Positions 34,141 to 43,079 are shown, counted from the stretch's first letter. The stretch: 64,000 bases of DNA from Larkinella insperata (GCF_026248825.1 NZ_CP110973.1:930001-994000), one strand, 5' to 3'. Notes: generated by a model not told the origin, from the sequence alone. Made by a program: numbers and translations.

Positions 34141-34809
34141 ATGGCTCAGATTCCCGCTTCCATTCACAACCTGGCTAAAATCCTGTGGAATTACCACCGG
34201 CTTGACCAACCTCTTGAACCCGCCGATGCCATCCTGGTTCTCTGTAGTTACGACAAACGGGTGGCCGAACGGGCCGCCCAGCTTTGGCTTGACGGCTGGG
34301 CCCCGCTGCTCATTTTTTCCGGGGGTCTGGGGGTTATTACCCGGGCTCTGTGGAGCGAACCCGAAGCAGATCAGTTTGCCCGGATTGCGTTGGACATGGG
34401 CGTTCCGGCGGAGGCTATCCTCATCGAAAACCAATCGACCAACACCGGCGAAAACGTCCTGTTTACCCGGCAACTGCTGGCCGACCGAAACCTGGACCCG
34501 GCCAGCTTCCTGCTGGTCCAGAAACCCTACATGGAACGCCGGAGTTATGCCACCTTCCGGAAAGTCTGGCCGCAAAAAACAGCCCGGGTTACGTCCCCGC
34601 AAGTTCCTTACGAAGAGTATCTGGACAGCTACTCGAATCCGGATCTGTCGCCGAAACAGATCATTCATATCATGGTGGGTGATTTGCAACGCATCAGGGA
34701 GTATCCCGCAAAAGGATTTCAGATTCCCCAGGAAATACCGCAGGAAGTTTGGGAAGCGTACGAAACCCTGGTGAAGGCCGGTTACAATCAGCACCTGATC
34801 AAGGAATAA
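34141..34809 (+). CDS. YdcF family protein (DUF218)
   Basis: A 222-residue protein of the DUF218/YdcF family, a Rossmann-like fold that may bind AdoMet or act on envelope polymers. Family marks: PADAILVLCSYDKRVAERAAQL, LLIFSGGLG, AILIENQSTNTGENVLF and LLVQKPYMERRSYAT. No membrane segment, so this is the soluble type found near the N-terminus-less YdcF. The biochemical role is unknown. A hairpin follows about 60 bases downstream. Confidence 0.88.
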   Translation: MAQIPASIHNLAKILWNYHRLDQPLEPADAILVLCSYDKRVAERAAQLWLDGWAPLLIFSGGLGVITRALWSEPEADQFARIALDMGVPAEAILIENQSTNTGENVLFTRQLLADRNLDPASFLLVQKPYMERRSYATFRKVWPQKTARVTSPQVPYEEYLDSYSNPDLSPKQIIHIMVGDLQRIREYPAKGFQIPQEIPQEVWEAYETLVKAGYNQHLIKE

Positions 34810-34868
34810 AGCCTGGCTGACCGCACAACTGGATTTCTTCGTGTTGTTTTCCACAGGCATATAAAAAC

Positions 34869-34889
34869 GGCCGGGTCAGTAACCCGGCC
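34869..34889 (+). terminator. Terminator after the YdcF gene
   Basis: GGCCGGGT (34869-34876) pairs with ACCCGGCC (34882-34889), followed by a weak ATTTCT tail. Confidence 0.6.
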
Positions 34890-35026
34890 ATTTCTCGTAG
34901 CTGTTGTCGATCCTATATTTCTGCATTGAAAACAGAAGATTGAAATACAAAGGATGATAAAAGCTGAAACAGTGAGTTAACGGCCTTCATGCTGCCAAAC
35001 CAGCCTCATCGACCTTCCATAAAAAG

Positions 35027-35059
35027 AATGAACGCAGCCGTGCGCTGGCTGCGTTCATT
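35027..35059 (-). terminator. Strong hairpin terminator of the Ser/Gly/Thr-rich protein gene
   Basis: AATGAACGCAGCC (35027-35039) pairs perfectly with GGCTGCGTTCATT (35047-35059). On the minus strand it is followed by CTTTTTATG, placing it 27 bases after the end of the minus-strand gene at 35086. Confidence 0.75.
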
Positions 35060-35085
35060 ACGTATCACCAATCAACCATTTGTTT

Positions 35086-35544
35086 TTACTTCAACGAACC
35101 ACCATCCGGGGTTTTGTTGCCGCGTTTGTTCGCGCGCTTCGTTTTTTTGTTGGTATCCGTGCCAGAGGTGGTTCCCTGCGTACCTGCTCCTGAAGTGGTG
35201 CTGGAGTTTATCTGGGCATCCGACTGCTGACCCGAACGCTGTTCACGGCCTTGCTGGCCGGTCGTGCCCGTTCCAGATGTGCTCGTTGTGCCTGACGTAT
35301 TCTGGCCGCTGGTTCCCGATTGAACGCCCGTTCCCGTCTGTCCGCTGGTGCCCGAGGTCTGGCCACTCGTCCCTGTAGTTTGCCCGCTAGTGCCGGTAGA
35401 TTGTCCCGTTTGCCCAGTCTGTCCGCTGGTACCGGGCTGCTGCTGCGAGGAAGTGGATGAACTACTTCCGGTTGTTGACTGTGCTTGCGCCTGAATTGTA
35501 GTCATTGCTACGATCATCGCTGCCACTATTACTACCTTTTTCAT
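35086..35544 (-). CDS. Secreted low-complexity Ser/Gly/Thr/Gln-rich protein
   Basis: A 152-residue protein with a signal peptide (VVIVAAMIVAMTTIQAQAQ) and a body made almost wholly of S, G, T and Q. It includes a series of TSGQT-like units (about residues 38-85) and a short basic tail (NKKTKRANKRGNK). No fold is expected; it could be an extracellular matrix or surface linker protein, and the basic tail could bind anionic polymers. The unit repeat may make the gene length-variable between strains. Confidence 0.65.
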   Translation of the reverse strand: MKKVVIVAAMIVAMTTIQAQAQSTTGSSSSTSSQQQPGTSGQTGQTGQSTGTSGQTTGTSGQTSGTSGQTGTGVQSGTSGQNTSGTTSTSGTGTTGQQGREQRSGQQSDAQINSSTTSGAGTQGTTSGTDTNKKTKRANKRGNKTPDGGSLK

Positions 35545-35799
35545 CGCTGTTTGAACTACAATATTTTAAAGTGAATAATCCTTGTAACCCGCATTCTTCG
35601 TAGTAAATCACTAAAAATCAATGAGGAATGAGGATTCGGTCTCGGCAGCAAAACGAGATGTTTGTAAAAACGAGTACGGTTTGGATACGCTTCCGCACCA
35701 GACGGGCCAGATCCTCATTCGTTTCGCATGAATCCGTCTCCGACCGGAGGCAGACGGTTTTGCAGTTGCTTTTTAGGCATAGAAAACCCTGACAACCCA

Positions 35800-35949
35800 A
35801 TGGAAACGTTACATGATATCGCATTGCCGCTAATTGTGCTCCTGGTGGCAGCGGGTCTGCTGACCCTGATTGTGGAGGCTACGGAAAAGAAAACCGACCG
35901 TAAAAAAAACAAAAACAAAAAACGCAAAACGGAATTAATAAAACCGTGA
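35800..35949 (+). CDS. Small single-pass membrane protein
   Basis: 49 residues: one membrane segment (IALPLIVLLVAAGLLTLIV) and a strongly basic cytoplasmic tail (EKKTDRKKNKNKKRKTE). Start METLHDIALP at 35800; the frame is open to 35728 but that part looks untranslated. Its stop overlaps a possible GTG start (35946) of the next gene, which suggests coupling. Function unknown. Confidence 0.55.
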   Translation: METLHDIALPLIVLLVAAGLLTLIVEATEKKTDRKKNKNKKRKTELIKP

Positions 35950-35996
35950 TACCGATAATTCCTTTTAAAGATGCTTGTGAAGCAGAGCCCGCTGCG

Positions 35997-36266
35997 ATGG
36001 GTAACGCTAAACAACGGATTCAACGAATCATTCTGGACTATTACCAGTCCATTCCCTTTGAACCGACCCCGCTTGATTTTGATGAATGGCTGCAAACCAT
36101 GTCCACGGCGGAGCGCGAAATTTACCAATGGATGGGACTGGACACGTGTCGGAACATACTGGCCTTTCGGCGGTATTGTTTTCGAAAATCAGGACACCGG
36201 CTGGAGTCCTATCTGGCGGAACGGCTTTCGCTGGACGATTTCAGGTGCTGGCTGGCCATGGAATAA
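35997..36266 (+). CDS. Hypothetical small protein
   Basis: An 89-residue protein from ATG 35997; an in-frame GTG at 35946 overlapping the previous stop would add 17 residues. Helical, with QRIQRIILDYYQSIPFE, DFDEWLQTMSTAEREIY, and the pattern CRNILAFRRYCFRKSGHRL. I recognise no named family. A terminator follows 39 bases downstream, so it ends the small operon with the membrane protein before it. Confidence 0.6.
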   Translation: MGNAKQRIQRIILDYYQSIPFEPTPLDFDEWLQTMSTAEREIYQWMGLDTCRNILAFRRYCFRKSGHRLESYLAERLSLDDFRCWLAME

Positions 36267-36304
36267 CTTACCATAGCTTTACACATAGGAATTTGCCACG
36301 CATG

Positions 36305-36334
36305 GGCCACTCTCTTCCGGGGAGTGGCCTTTTT
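36305..36334 (+). terminator. Rho-independent terminator
   Basis: GGCCACTC (36305-36312) pairs with GAGTGGCC (36322-36329) and is followed by TTTTT. It serves the plus-strand gene ending at 36266. Confidence 0.8.
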
Positions 36335-36587
36335 AGTATACAGCCAGAATCTGCTGATATTCTTTCTGCAACTCCTTTAGCTGATTACTCATCGGCTGAC
36401 CGTCAAAGGCTTCCAGCGGCAAATCAAACCGTCTGCCGTCATCTTCCTGCATCCAGGCGCAGAGCAACTGATAGCCGGTCGCAACAAAGTCGTTTAAAAC
36501 ATCCAGGTGGTGTTCCAACCGGGAAGAGCAGAAACTATGACAATCCAGGTTGCCTTCTGAAGATAAAGCCGAAAAGTAAAGCCACAT
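36333..36587 (-). CDS. Small hypothetical protein, relative of the N-terminus of the 38899-39420 product
   Basis: An 84-residue protein. Its order of features (HHLDVLNDFVATGYQLLCAW, DDGRRFDLPLEAFDG, then LKELQKEYQQIL) matches the N-terminal 85 residues of the protein encoded at 38899-39420. There the same places read VAFDILNGIVRQGDQPIKAL, SGRIELPTEVFDE and VRELKKDWESIL. The two belong to one small uncharacterised family. Start at 36587 (MWLYFSALSSEG); the frame is open to 36635. It lies on the same strand as the response regulator but 325 bases from it. Confidence 0.6.
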   Translation of the reverse strand: MWLYFSALSSEGNLDCHSFCSSRLEHHLDVLNDFVATGYQLLCAWMQEDDGRRFDLPLEAFDGQPMSNQLKELQKEYQQILAVY

Positions 36588-36912
36588 AAGTGAGTAGTAA
36601 TTTGAATGCTGCAAAAACAAATGACTTAAAGTCAAACCGCATTGCTAAGTAAATACAACTAACGGTCGATAAACGTTCAAGAGCGAACGTCGGCTTATCG
36701 TCGTTGGCGGCATCACTTGGCCCCTCGTTTCAGGATAATGATGGTTGTATGGTATGAAGCAAAACCAGTGCCATTTTAAAAAGCCGCGTTACGGCTCTTT
36801 ATTGCAGCTTTTAGCATCGCGTTACGTCCCCCTCGAAGGGGCTTTAACGATTCAATTTGAAAGCTTCGGTAGGAGAGAAAGTAGAAAAACAGGGTTCACT
36901 CAAGCACAAATC
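36588..36912. other. Gene-free stretch
   Basis: No credible gene. It should hold the promoter of the small gene ending at 36333. One 73-codon plus-strand frame here runs into the response regulator gene and looks spurious. Confidence 0.4.
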
Positions 36913-37395
36913 TTACTGAAACGAACGGCTTTCTGGCAACCGAACGGCATCCCACCAGTATTCTGACAAGGTTTGAAAACAAATCTGCCAGGCCTTCAGG
37001 TCTGATGGTTTGGTCAGGTACGAAGACGCACCCCGGTCGTAGGATTCAATAATGTCGGCCGGATCCGTCGAATGGCTCAGCACCACAACGGGTATCAGGC
37101 TCACCGGTGCAGGCTGACTTTTGATAGTTCCCAGCACTTGCCACCCCTGATGCCGCGCGGGCAGGTACAGATCCAGGAGAATAACCTGGGGCAGCGGAGT
37201 TCCCATATCCTGAGCGTCCTGCAAATACTCAAGGGCCTCTTCAGCGCTGGACACCCGAACCGCCACCGGCGAATCAAAGCTTTCGCTAATGGCATTCTGA
37301 ATGATGGTCCAATGATCCGGGTTATCTTCAATAATCAGAATCCGGGCTTTCTTGGGCTTATTGGCCGCCGTATTCGCTGTCTCGGAATGGCTCAT
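36913..37395 (-). CDS. Stand-alone response regulator receiver protein
   Basis: A 160-residue receiver of the Rcp1-like type without an output domain. ILIIEDNPDHW holds the acidic pocket, the phospho-accepting Asp is in VILLDLYLP (about 75), the Ser/Thr switch is in VVVLSHSTDP, and the Lys in SYLTKPSDLKAW. Such proteins pass phosphate or bind partners directly. It is divergent from a histidine kinase gene starting 218 bases away, its likely partner. Confidence 0.93.
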   Translation of the reverse strand: MSHSETANTAANKPKKARILIIEDNPDHWTIIQNAISESFDSPVAVRVSSAEEALEYLQDAQDMGTPLPQVILLDLYLPARHQGWQVLGTIKSQPAPVSLIPVVVLSHSTDPADIIESYDRGASSYLTKPSDLKAWQICFQTLSEYWWDAVRLPESRSFQ

Positions 37396-37612
37396 ATTCT
37401 CATTTCGTATATTATAGCACTAAGTTAATAGAATACCTCGAAATATAAGGCCAAAAGCCATCTTCTTTCCGAATAAGCCGAAAAACTGAGCGAAAATCCC
37501 ATAATTTTGGGGCATCCGGATCAATCTTAAAACAACGGAAGGCGTTTTGATCTTTATCTTCATCGAGTACACAAACATCTAGCTGAAACTTGACATTTAC
37601 TGACTTTTCCTG

Positions 37613-38902
37613 ATGAATGATTCAAACAACTCTTCCCTGGATGCACTGGCGGTTTACCTGGCCGCCCGCCGGGAAGCCTTGCTGAATAATTGGCGGACAG
37701 TTTGCGAAAAGGACACCAGTATTTACACCATCGGCAACATGAGCCGTGAAGAATTCAACAACAAGGTTCCTTTCATGCTCAATGGCCTCGAACAGCGAAT
37801 GCGCCAGATGCCGTCCGACATTGACGTTAAACTGATGGCCAGCGAACACGGTCTGCACCGCTGGCAAAAAGGCTATTCGTTGCACGAACTGTTGTCGGAA
37901 ATGAATCACCTGAGCCAGCTTGTGCGCGACGAACTCCGGCAATATTGGAAACGGTTTCCAACGACCGATATGGATCTGGTCGGGCAATCGTATGATCTGG
38001 TCGCCTGGTTTAGCCTGCAAAGTACCAACGGCAGCGTCGAGCAGTACACTGAACTGCAGCGCATAGCGGCCAGCAGCCGAACGGAAGCCTTGCAGAAAAC
38101 CCTCAACGAACTGGAGCATTTGTCCCGGCAGCGGGGTGATTTGCTGCGCAGCTCCTCCCATGACCTGCGCAGTGGATTTGGCGTTGTGAAGGGAGCGGCT
38201 TCGTTGCTCGAACTGGATGGGAAATCGGACGAGGAGCGAAAAGAAATGCTGGAGATGCTTAACCGCAACCTCAGCAGCGTTCATGAGTTAGTAACTCAAC
38301 TGATGGACTTGGCCCGGTTGGAAGCCGGACAGGAATCCATTTCGGTTCAAACGTTCGACGTGAGCGAACTGCTTCACTCGCTGGTGAAAACGTACCAGCC
38401 AATAGCCGAAGAACAGAGCCTGATGCTTCAGGCAAACGGTCCATCGAAGCTGATGATCGAGAGCGATCCCATTCAAGTGCAGCGCATCGTGCAAAACCTC
38501 GTCCTGAATGCGCTGACCCATACGGAATCTGGCTTTATCTCCGTATCGTGGACCACCGAAGACACGCTGCGCTGGATCCTGAGCGTTCAGGACTCCGGAC
38601 CCGGCTTAACCAATCAACAGCCTGGTTCCTTTGCGGAAATATTGGCTCCCACCGTAGAATCTACGGCGGCCTTTGGACTCTCCTCGGCGGAGGCCGATGC
38701 GCGGGAAGCCGCCAACATCAACGCGTCAAAAGCCGCGTCCTCGGGCGAGGGCATCGGTTTATCAATTGTCAAACAATTGTGTGAATTGCTGGGGGCCAGT
38801 CTGGAAATTGAAACCCGCCGGGGGCAGGGCACGTTGTTTCGCATTCGTTTGCCCATACAGCGTTATACGCCCGGCGGAGAGCACACTCATGGAGTAAATT
38901 AA
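37613..38902 (+). CDS. Cytoplasmic sensor histidine kinase with RsbRD-like N-terminal domain
   Basis: A 429-residue soluble kinase. Residues 1-150 form a helical sensor resembling the RsbRD/globin-like domain (RREALLNNWRTVCEKD, HGLHRWQKGYSLHELLSEM). The HisKA domain has RSSSHDLRSGFGVVKGAASL with the phospho-accepting His near 183. The HATPase domain has N-box IVQNLVLNALTHTE, DSGPGL and GEGIGLSIVKQLCELLGA. Between the G1 and G2 boxes there is an unusual Ala/Ser-rich insert of about 45 residues. It is divergent from the receiver protein and overlaps the next convergent gene by 4 bases. Confidence 0.92.
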   Translation: MNDSNNSSLDALAVYLAARREALLNNWRTVCEKDTSIYTIGNMSREEFNNKVPFMLNGLEQRMRQMPSDIDVKLMASEHGLHRWQKGYSLHELLSEMNHLSQLVRDELRQYWKRFPTTDMDLVGQSYDLVAWFSLQSTNGSVEQYTELQRIAASSRTEALQKTLNELEHLSRQRGDLLRSSSHDLRSGFGVVKGAASLLELDGKSDEERKEMLEMLNRNLSSVHELVTQLMDLARLEAGQESISVQTFDVSELLHSLVKTYQPIAEEQSLMLQANGPSKLMIESDPIQVQRIVQNLVLNALTHTESGFISVSWTTEDTLRWILSVQDSGPGLTNQQPGSFAEILAPTVESTAAFGLSSAEADAREAANINASKAASSGEGIGLSIVKQLCELLGASLEIETRRGQGTLFRIRLPIQRYTPGGEHTHGVN

Positions 38903-39420
38903 TCTGCCGGACAAAGTACTGCCTGGTAAGCCGCCTGCGCCCGGGCGACCAGCTCCAAATACCGGTCAATCAGCCCTTGGTATCGGTTTATCAGGCGGGT
39001 TTTGCTGGGTCCTTTCGGCATTTCTTTTCGGGTATTGGTCAGCAGTTGCTGCATCTGACCCAGTGAGTCCTGAAGCTGCTCCAACCGCCTTTGCCGAAGG
39101 ATAACCAAACGGTAAAACCATTCGGCGTCTGGTGCACGTTCGATGCCTGCCTCAGGTCTGGGCTGGGTCAATATAGACTCCCAGTCCTTTTTGAGTTCCC
39201 GGACGGCTGCCGATACCGATGATTCATCAAACACCTCCGTCGGCAGTTCAATGCGGCCGCTTTCGTCAGTTATCAACGCCTTGATGGGCTGGTCGCCCTG
39301 TCGAACAATACCGTTCAGGATATCGAAAGCAACTTCTAATTCATCAACTTGGCAGAAGAAACTTCGCCATTGCTGCTGTCGGTCAATAGCGGTTACAGTG
39401 AGAATCATACGTGAATTCAT
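38899..39420 (-). CDS. Hypothetical protein sharing a domain with the 36333-36587 product
   Basis: A 173-residue soluble protein. The N-terminal half matches the small protein encoded at 36333-36587 in motif order (GRIELPTEVFDE, VRELKKDWESIL). The C-terminal half is a long helical stretch (LEQLQDSLGQMQQLLTNTR, LIDRYLELVARAQAAYQ), probably a coiled coil. Its stop overlaps the kinase stop by 4 bases in convergent orientation. The pair of relatives flanks the kinase/receiver locus, so a link to that signalling system is possible but not shown. Confidence 0.65.
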   Translation of the reverse strand: MNSRMILTVTAIDRQQQWRSFFCQVDELEVAFDILNGIVRQGDQPIKALITDESGRIELPTEVFDESSVSAAVRELKKDWESILTQPRPEAGIERAPDAEWFYRLVILRQRRLEQLQDSLGQMQQLLTNTRKEMPKGPSKTRLINRYQGLIDRYLELVARAQAAYQAVLCPAD

Positions 39421-39569
39421 CGGGAAGCTTTAGTGGCTAACATCACACGATTCATTAAATATACAGAAGTATCGATCAAAATGAGTGATTAAATAAGGAT
39501 ACGGCCCTTTATTTATTTCTTACGTTTATACAAGGCCTATATACGCAATGCCGTTATTGGTGCGCAGAT

Positions 39570-40529
39570 TCAGAACTCCAGCACGTTTCCCTGCTCCGGA
39601 AAAATCAGTTTTACGTTCAGCCGATTACCCTTTTGAAGCTGCGACCTGATCAGTTCCTCGTTGTTTCCGGTAGGCTTTATGTGCGTAATCACCACCGGCA
39701 AACCGTTCAGCGCGTCGGCCCCCGTCAATTTACCCAGCGCCGTGAGCTCATGCATCAGCCAGTTGGGGGTTAAATGACCGTAAAGCTGGTTGTCGGGCTG
39801 TTCGTTGGGATACGAAACTTCCATGAAAATAGCTTTCAGTTTCTTTGACTGGACCAACGGCGCCACCTCCTGCCAGAGCAGGGATAAATTCCTCGATTTT
39901 TCAATGAGATCAGGGCCGGTGTCGCCCAGGTACAAGGCGTAATTTCCTTCGTTTTTCACCAGAAAGGCTGCGCTCTGGTAGGCCATTCCGTGACTCAGCG
40001 GAAACGCCCGTACACTCATCCCCGTTGCTTCAATGGGCACTTCCGTTCCGGGTGCCAAAACCGTATACCGGTATTTGCTCAGCGCGGGCTGATCTCCTTC
40101 ATTGGCCATATTCGGCCAGCTTTTCCAGTTGAAATAATTCTTTTTCAACACATCAATGCAACCGGCCAGCGCGTAAATTGGCTTGCGGGCGTCATCCGTC
40201 GAATTGATGATTAAACCCGCCAGATGATCCAGGTGCGCATGGCTGATCAGGTAAGCTTTGATGTATTCCTTCAGAACGGTTTCAGAACCAACTCGAAACA
40301 CGCCATGCTGGACAGCTTTCTGTATCCCGGCATGAAGCGTTCCGGCATCGAGACAAATGTAGGTGTCCGTTCCCGGCGCAGCCAGCAGGTAGGCCGACAG
40401 ATTACTCTCGTCGAGGCCGCCCCGGACGCCCAGCGGCACCACCTTAAAGGCACTTGCCGACGGCTTTTGCGCACAGACGTTGAAAAAAAATGAAACCAGA
40501 AGAAAGCAGGAGATCAGTCGGGCGGGCAT
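39570..40529 (-). CDS. Class II 3',5'-cyclic-nucleotide phosphodiesterase (MBL fold), exported
   Basis: A 319-residue metallo-beta-lactamase-fold enzyme of the class II cyclic nucleotide phosphodiesterase type, which hydrolyses cAMP or cGMP. Metal-binding motif SHAHLDHLAGL (HxHxDH near residue 98), a second-metal Asp in LYLGDTGPD, and conserved His in FPLSHGMAYQSA and VVITHIKPTGNNE. A signal peptide (LISCFLLVSFFFNVCAQ) predicts a periplasmic location, as in the Vibrio CpdP relatives. It would then act on extracellular cyclic nucleotides. Confidence 0.9.
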   Translation of the reverse strand: MPARLISCFLLVSFFFNVCAQKPSASAFKVVPLGVRGGLDESNLSAYLLAAPGTDTYICLDAGTLHAGIQKAVQHGVFRVGSETVLKEYIKAYLISHAHLDHLAGLIINSTDDARKPIYALAGCIDVLKKNYFNWKSWPNMANEGDQPALSKYRYTVLAPGTEVPIEATGMSVRAFPLSHGMAYQSAAFLVKNEGNYALYLGDTGPDLIEKSRNLSLLWQEVAPLVQSKKLKAIFMEVSYPNEQPDNQLYGHLTPNWLMHELTALGKLTGADALNGLPVVITHIKPTGNNEELIRSQLQKGNRLNVKLIFPEQGNVLEF

Positions 40530-40687
40530 ACGGCGGGCGAATTAAAGCTTTAAAGCTACAGGTTTCCCGCTACCAATTCAAGAAACCGTATTCACCGCGT
40601 TCATTTTTGTAAATACAGGTAACGGAAAAGTATAACGCAGGCCCTTAGCGCCTTTCTGGCAGTAGAAACCCGTGGTTTGATTGAAGA

Positions 40688-41716
40688 ATGACAACAGAAA
40701 GTAACGAACCTTTTTCGACCGACCCAACCGGCATTCCGGTTGGCGTTGTCGGTTTGGGGCTTATGGGATGCAGCATTGTCACCTGTCTGCTCATGGCCGG
40801 TCATCCGGTGGTAGCCGTTGCTCCGATTCCGAGCGATCTGGAAACCGCCGAGCCCCGCGTTCACGAACACCTTCAGAAATCGTTTGCTGAAGAACTGTGC
40901 CCGGAGCGACCCGACGTTTATCTGAACAATCTGACGATCACGGCGGATTATGGTTTGCTGCAAGAGGCCCGTCTGGTCATTGAGTGCACGCTGGAAGATC
41001 TTGCTATCAAGAAACAGGTTTACCAGAAAATTGAGGCCGCGGTGTCGCCCCAGACGGTTATCACCAGCAATACATCGGCTATTCCCATCAGCGTGTTGCA
41101 GCAGCAAACAACTCATCCCGAACGATTTCTGGGCCTTCACTGGGCCGAACCGTCGCACACAACCCGCTTTCTGGAAATAATCTGCGGAGACGCCAGCGAT
41201 CATCGGTTTGCCGAATGGTTGTATCAGCTTTCGCACCATTGGGGCAAAGAGCCAACGCTGGTGCGCAAAGACATCCGGGGATTCATTACCAACCGGCTGA
41301 TGTATGCCCTCTACCGGGAGGCTTTTTATCTGGTGGAAAACGGTTACGCCACCATCGATGATGTTGACCGGGCGTGTCGCAACAATGCCGGTTACTGGAT
41401 GACCTTGGTGGGAATTTTCCGCTGGATGGACCTAACCGGTGTTCCGGCCTATCATGCCGTGATGAAGGACCTGTTTCCTACTCTCAACACGAGCACCGAA
41501 GTTCCGAAGCTGATTGACAATCTTGTCCAGAATGGCGGTAAAGGCGTTCAGAACGCCCACGGTTTCTACGACTACACGCCGGAAGAAGCCGTTCTCTGGC
41601 GCGAAACCTTTGAAGAGTTTAGCTACGAAATTCGGCGCCTGGCGCTGAAATACCCGGTTGATGTTGTAAAAAAGAAAGTAGCCGCCCGGAAAAAAAGCGA
41701 CGACCCGGCTCCTTAA
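40688..41716 (+). CDS. 3-hydroxyacyl-CoA dehydrogenase family protein
   Basis: A 342-residue NAD-dependent dehydrogenase of the 3-hydroxybutyryl-CoA dehydrogenase type. The Rossmann motif VGVVGLGLMGCSIV is near residues 17-30, the family block VIECTLEDLAIKKQVYQKIE follows, then TVITSNTSAIPIS and the catalytic His in GLHWAEPSHTTRFLEII (the usual HFFNP replaced by HWAEP). The C-terminal domain has DIRGFITNRLMYALYREAFYL. The HWAEP variant suggests a substrate other than a simple acyl-CoA. No other fatty-acid genes are near. It overlaps the convergent gene after it by 4 bases. Confidence 0.88.
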   Translation: MTTESNEPFSTDPTGIPVGVVGLGLMGCSIVTCLLMAGHPVVAVAPIPSDLETAEPRVHEHLQKSFAEELCPERPDVYLNNLTITADYGLLQEARLVIECTLEDLAIKKQVYQKIEAAVSPQTVITSNTSAIPISVLQQQTTHPERFLGLHWAEPSHTTRFLEIICGDASDHRFAEWLYQLSHHWGKEPTLVRKDIRGFITNRLMYALYREAFYLVENGYATIDDVDRACRNNAGYWMTLVGIFRWMDLTGVPAYHAVMKDLFPTLNTSTEVPKLIDNLVQNGGKGVQNAHGFYDYTPEEAVLWRETFEEFSYEIRRLALKYPVDVVKKKVAARKKSDDPAP

Positions 41717-42036
41717 CGACTTCCGGCCACAACGCCCAGGCTGACCAGTTTATTACTCCATTTCGTAAGTAATTCCTGCGCAGAACCAAGCCAGAATTCG
41801 CTCCAGTTCAGAGCCGGCTGGGCCTGTTTTTGCAGAAGTGTCTCCAGCGAATGGCTCCGGTTGCTGTAGTAAACAAGCGAATCATCGCACACCCGGACGA
41901 TGGACAAAGTGTGGTTTTTACGGACCTCCCCACTGGTAATCAGACCGGCTAGGTGAGTCCGGGCTTCGTCTTCCGTGCTGGTATATGTCAGAATGGAAGT
42001 GTTACCATTATAGTGGACAGCGATGTAATTATTCAT
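41713..42036 (-). CDS. Hypothetical small protein
   Basis: A 107-residue protein starting MNNYIAVHYNGNTSILTYT. Alpha/beta composition without membrane segments; motifs such as TLSIVRVCDDSLVYYSN are not from a family I know. It is convergent with the dehydrogenase gene (4-base overlap). Confidence 0.6.
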   Translation of the reverse strand: MNNYIAVHYNGNTSILTYTSTEDEARTHLAGLITSGEVRKNHTLSIVRVCDDSLVYYSNRSHSLETLLQKQAQPALNWSEFWLGSAQELLTKWSNKLVSLGVVAGSR

Positions 42037-42143
42037 AGTTTTTATAGCTTTGAGAAACGTTGGGCAATATTACATATTTTCTAAGTATATTTACGCAATA
42101 TTGTTTGATAATTTTTTTCCTCCCGCTATAAAGTCACCGAATG

Positions 42144-43079
42144 TTATTTTAAGGTAACAGTCAGGAAGGCTTGATTATAGGCGGCAAAACACCCCAGCCC
42201 TCCCTGAATGGTGTTGGTGAGCAAAACTGGCTCGGCAAACGGATTGCCATCCGCCCTTTTCTGCAATTCCAGCGCCTGATGGTATTTGTAATAGGCCTCA
42301 TCGACATTCAATAAGGCAGCTTTGACGGTGGCTTTCTCGTAGAGATTCGCGAAATTCAGCTTATCTGCTGAAGACGAAGTAGCTGCCGCTTCATTCAGGA
42401 GGCCCCGGTGCGACTCCAGCCGCTTGCCGTCCTGGGCCTGATCGGTTAGCAAAGTATTACGCTGGCCCGCCGACTCAAAAAGAACGGGCACAGTCCGGGC
42501 TTCAGGTTTGGCATTGGCATCCGTTTTACAGGAAGGACACGGTTTGGCGTAAGCAAACAGACCGGCCGTCTGGTAGTAATTTGTCGTCTGCGAATCGTCC
42601 TGCCAATAATACCGAACGAAGTATTGTTTGCGATGATTCGAATCCTCGACCGAATCGAGCCGGACCTCTTGCAATTTCGCGGGCTGTGGGACGGTACACG
42701 TTCCCGAAGCCTGCAAACCCGCCGGATTCTGAGCCGTAATTCGGTAGGTTTCGCCCGACCGAATCGGAAACTTCTTCGGATCAGCCTGAAAATATTCATA
42801 CTTCCCGTTGTAATGAAGCTGAATCGATCGGTTCCCGCTCGACAAAATCACCGTTGCATCCGGTGCAATTCCGTAATTCTTGGTGTGATTGGCATCAGTG
42901 ACGGGCCGGGTGATGTTTACTTTTACAGCCAGTACCGTGTCCTGAGGAGAAATAAATCCAATGATTACCAGTTTCTTGTCGATTTCTCCTAGACTGGCCG
43001 GGTCAATCTCCTGGCGCATACTCCCACAACCCGAGGACAGGAAAATGAGGAGCAGAAATATAGCGTAAATCCGTTTCAT
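42144..43079 (-). CDS. DUF4249 family lipoprotein
   Basis: A 311-residue outer-membrane lipoprotein of DUF4249, which is encoded beside TonB-dependent receptors in Bacteroidota and is thought to help bind substrate. Lipobox LLIFLSSGCGSM at the N-terminus, then EIDPASLGEIDKKLVIIGFI and the Ig-like strand pattern SGETYRITAQNPAGLQASGT. It follows the receptor gene by 51 bases on the same strand, so the two form one uptake unit. A 16-base leader motif just before its ATG also occurs before the receptor. Confidence 0.9.
   Translation of the reverse strand: MKRIYAIFLLLIFLSSGCGSMRQEIDPASLGEIDKKLVIIGFISPQDTVLAVKVNITRPVTDANHTKNYGIAPDATVILSSGNRSIQLHYNGKYEYFQADPKKFPIRSGETYRITAQNPAGLQASGTCTVPQPAKLQEVRLDSVEDSNHRKQYFVRYYWQDDSQTTNYYQTAGLFAYAKPCPSCKTDANAKPEARTVPVLFESAGQRNTLLTDQAQDGKRLESHRGLLNEAAATSSSADKLNFANLYEKATVKAALLNVDEAYYKYHQALELQKRADGNPFAEPVLLTNTIQGGLGCFAAYNQAFLTVTLK

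Noticed and set aside
35300..35440. Possible CRISPR-like array
   Set aside because: The regular units are codons for TSGQT repeats within an open frame, without spacer-repeat structure.
36745..36966. 73-codon plus-strand frame before the receiver gene
   Set aside because: It overlaps the 3' end of the response regulator and shows no protein-like pattern.
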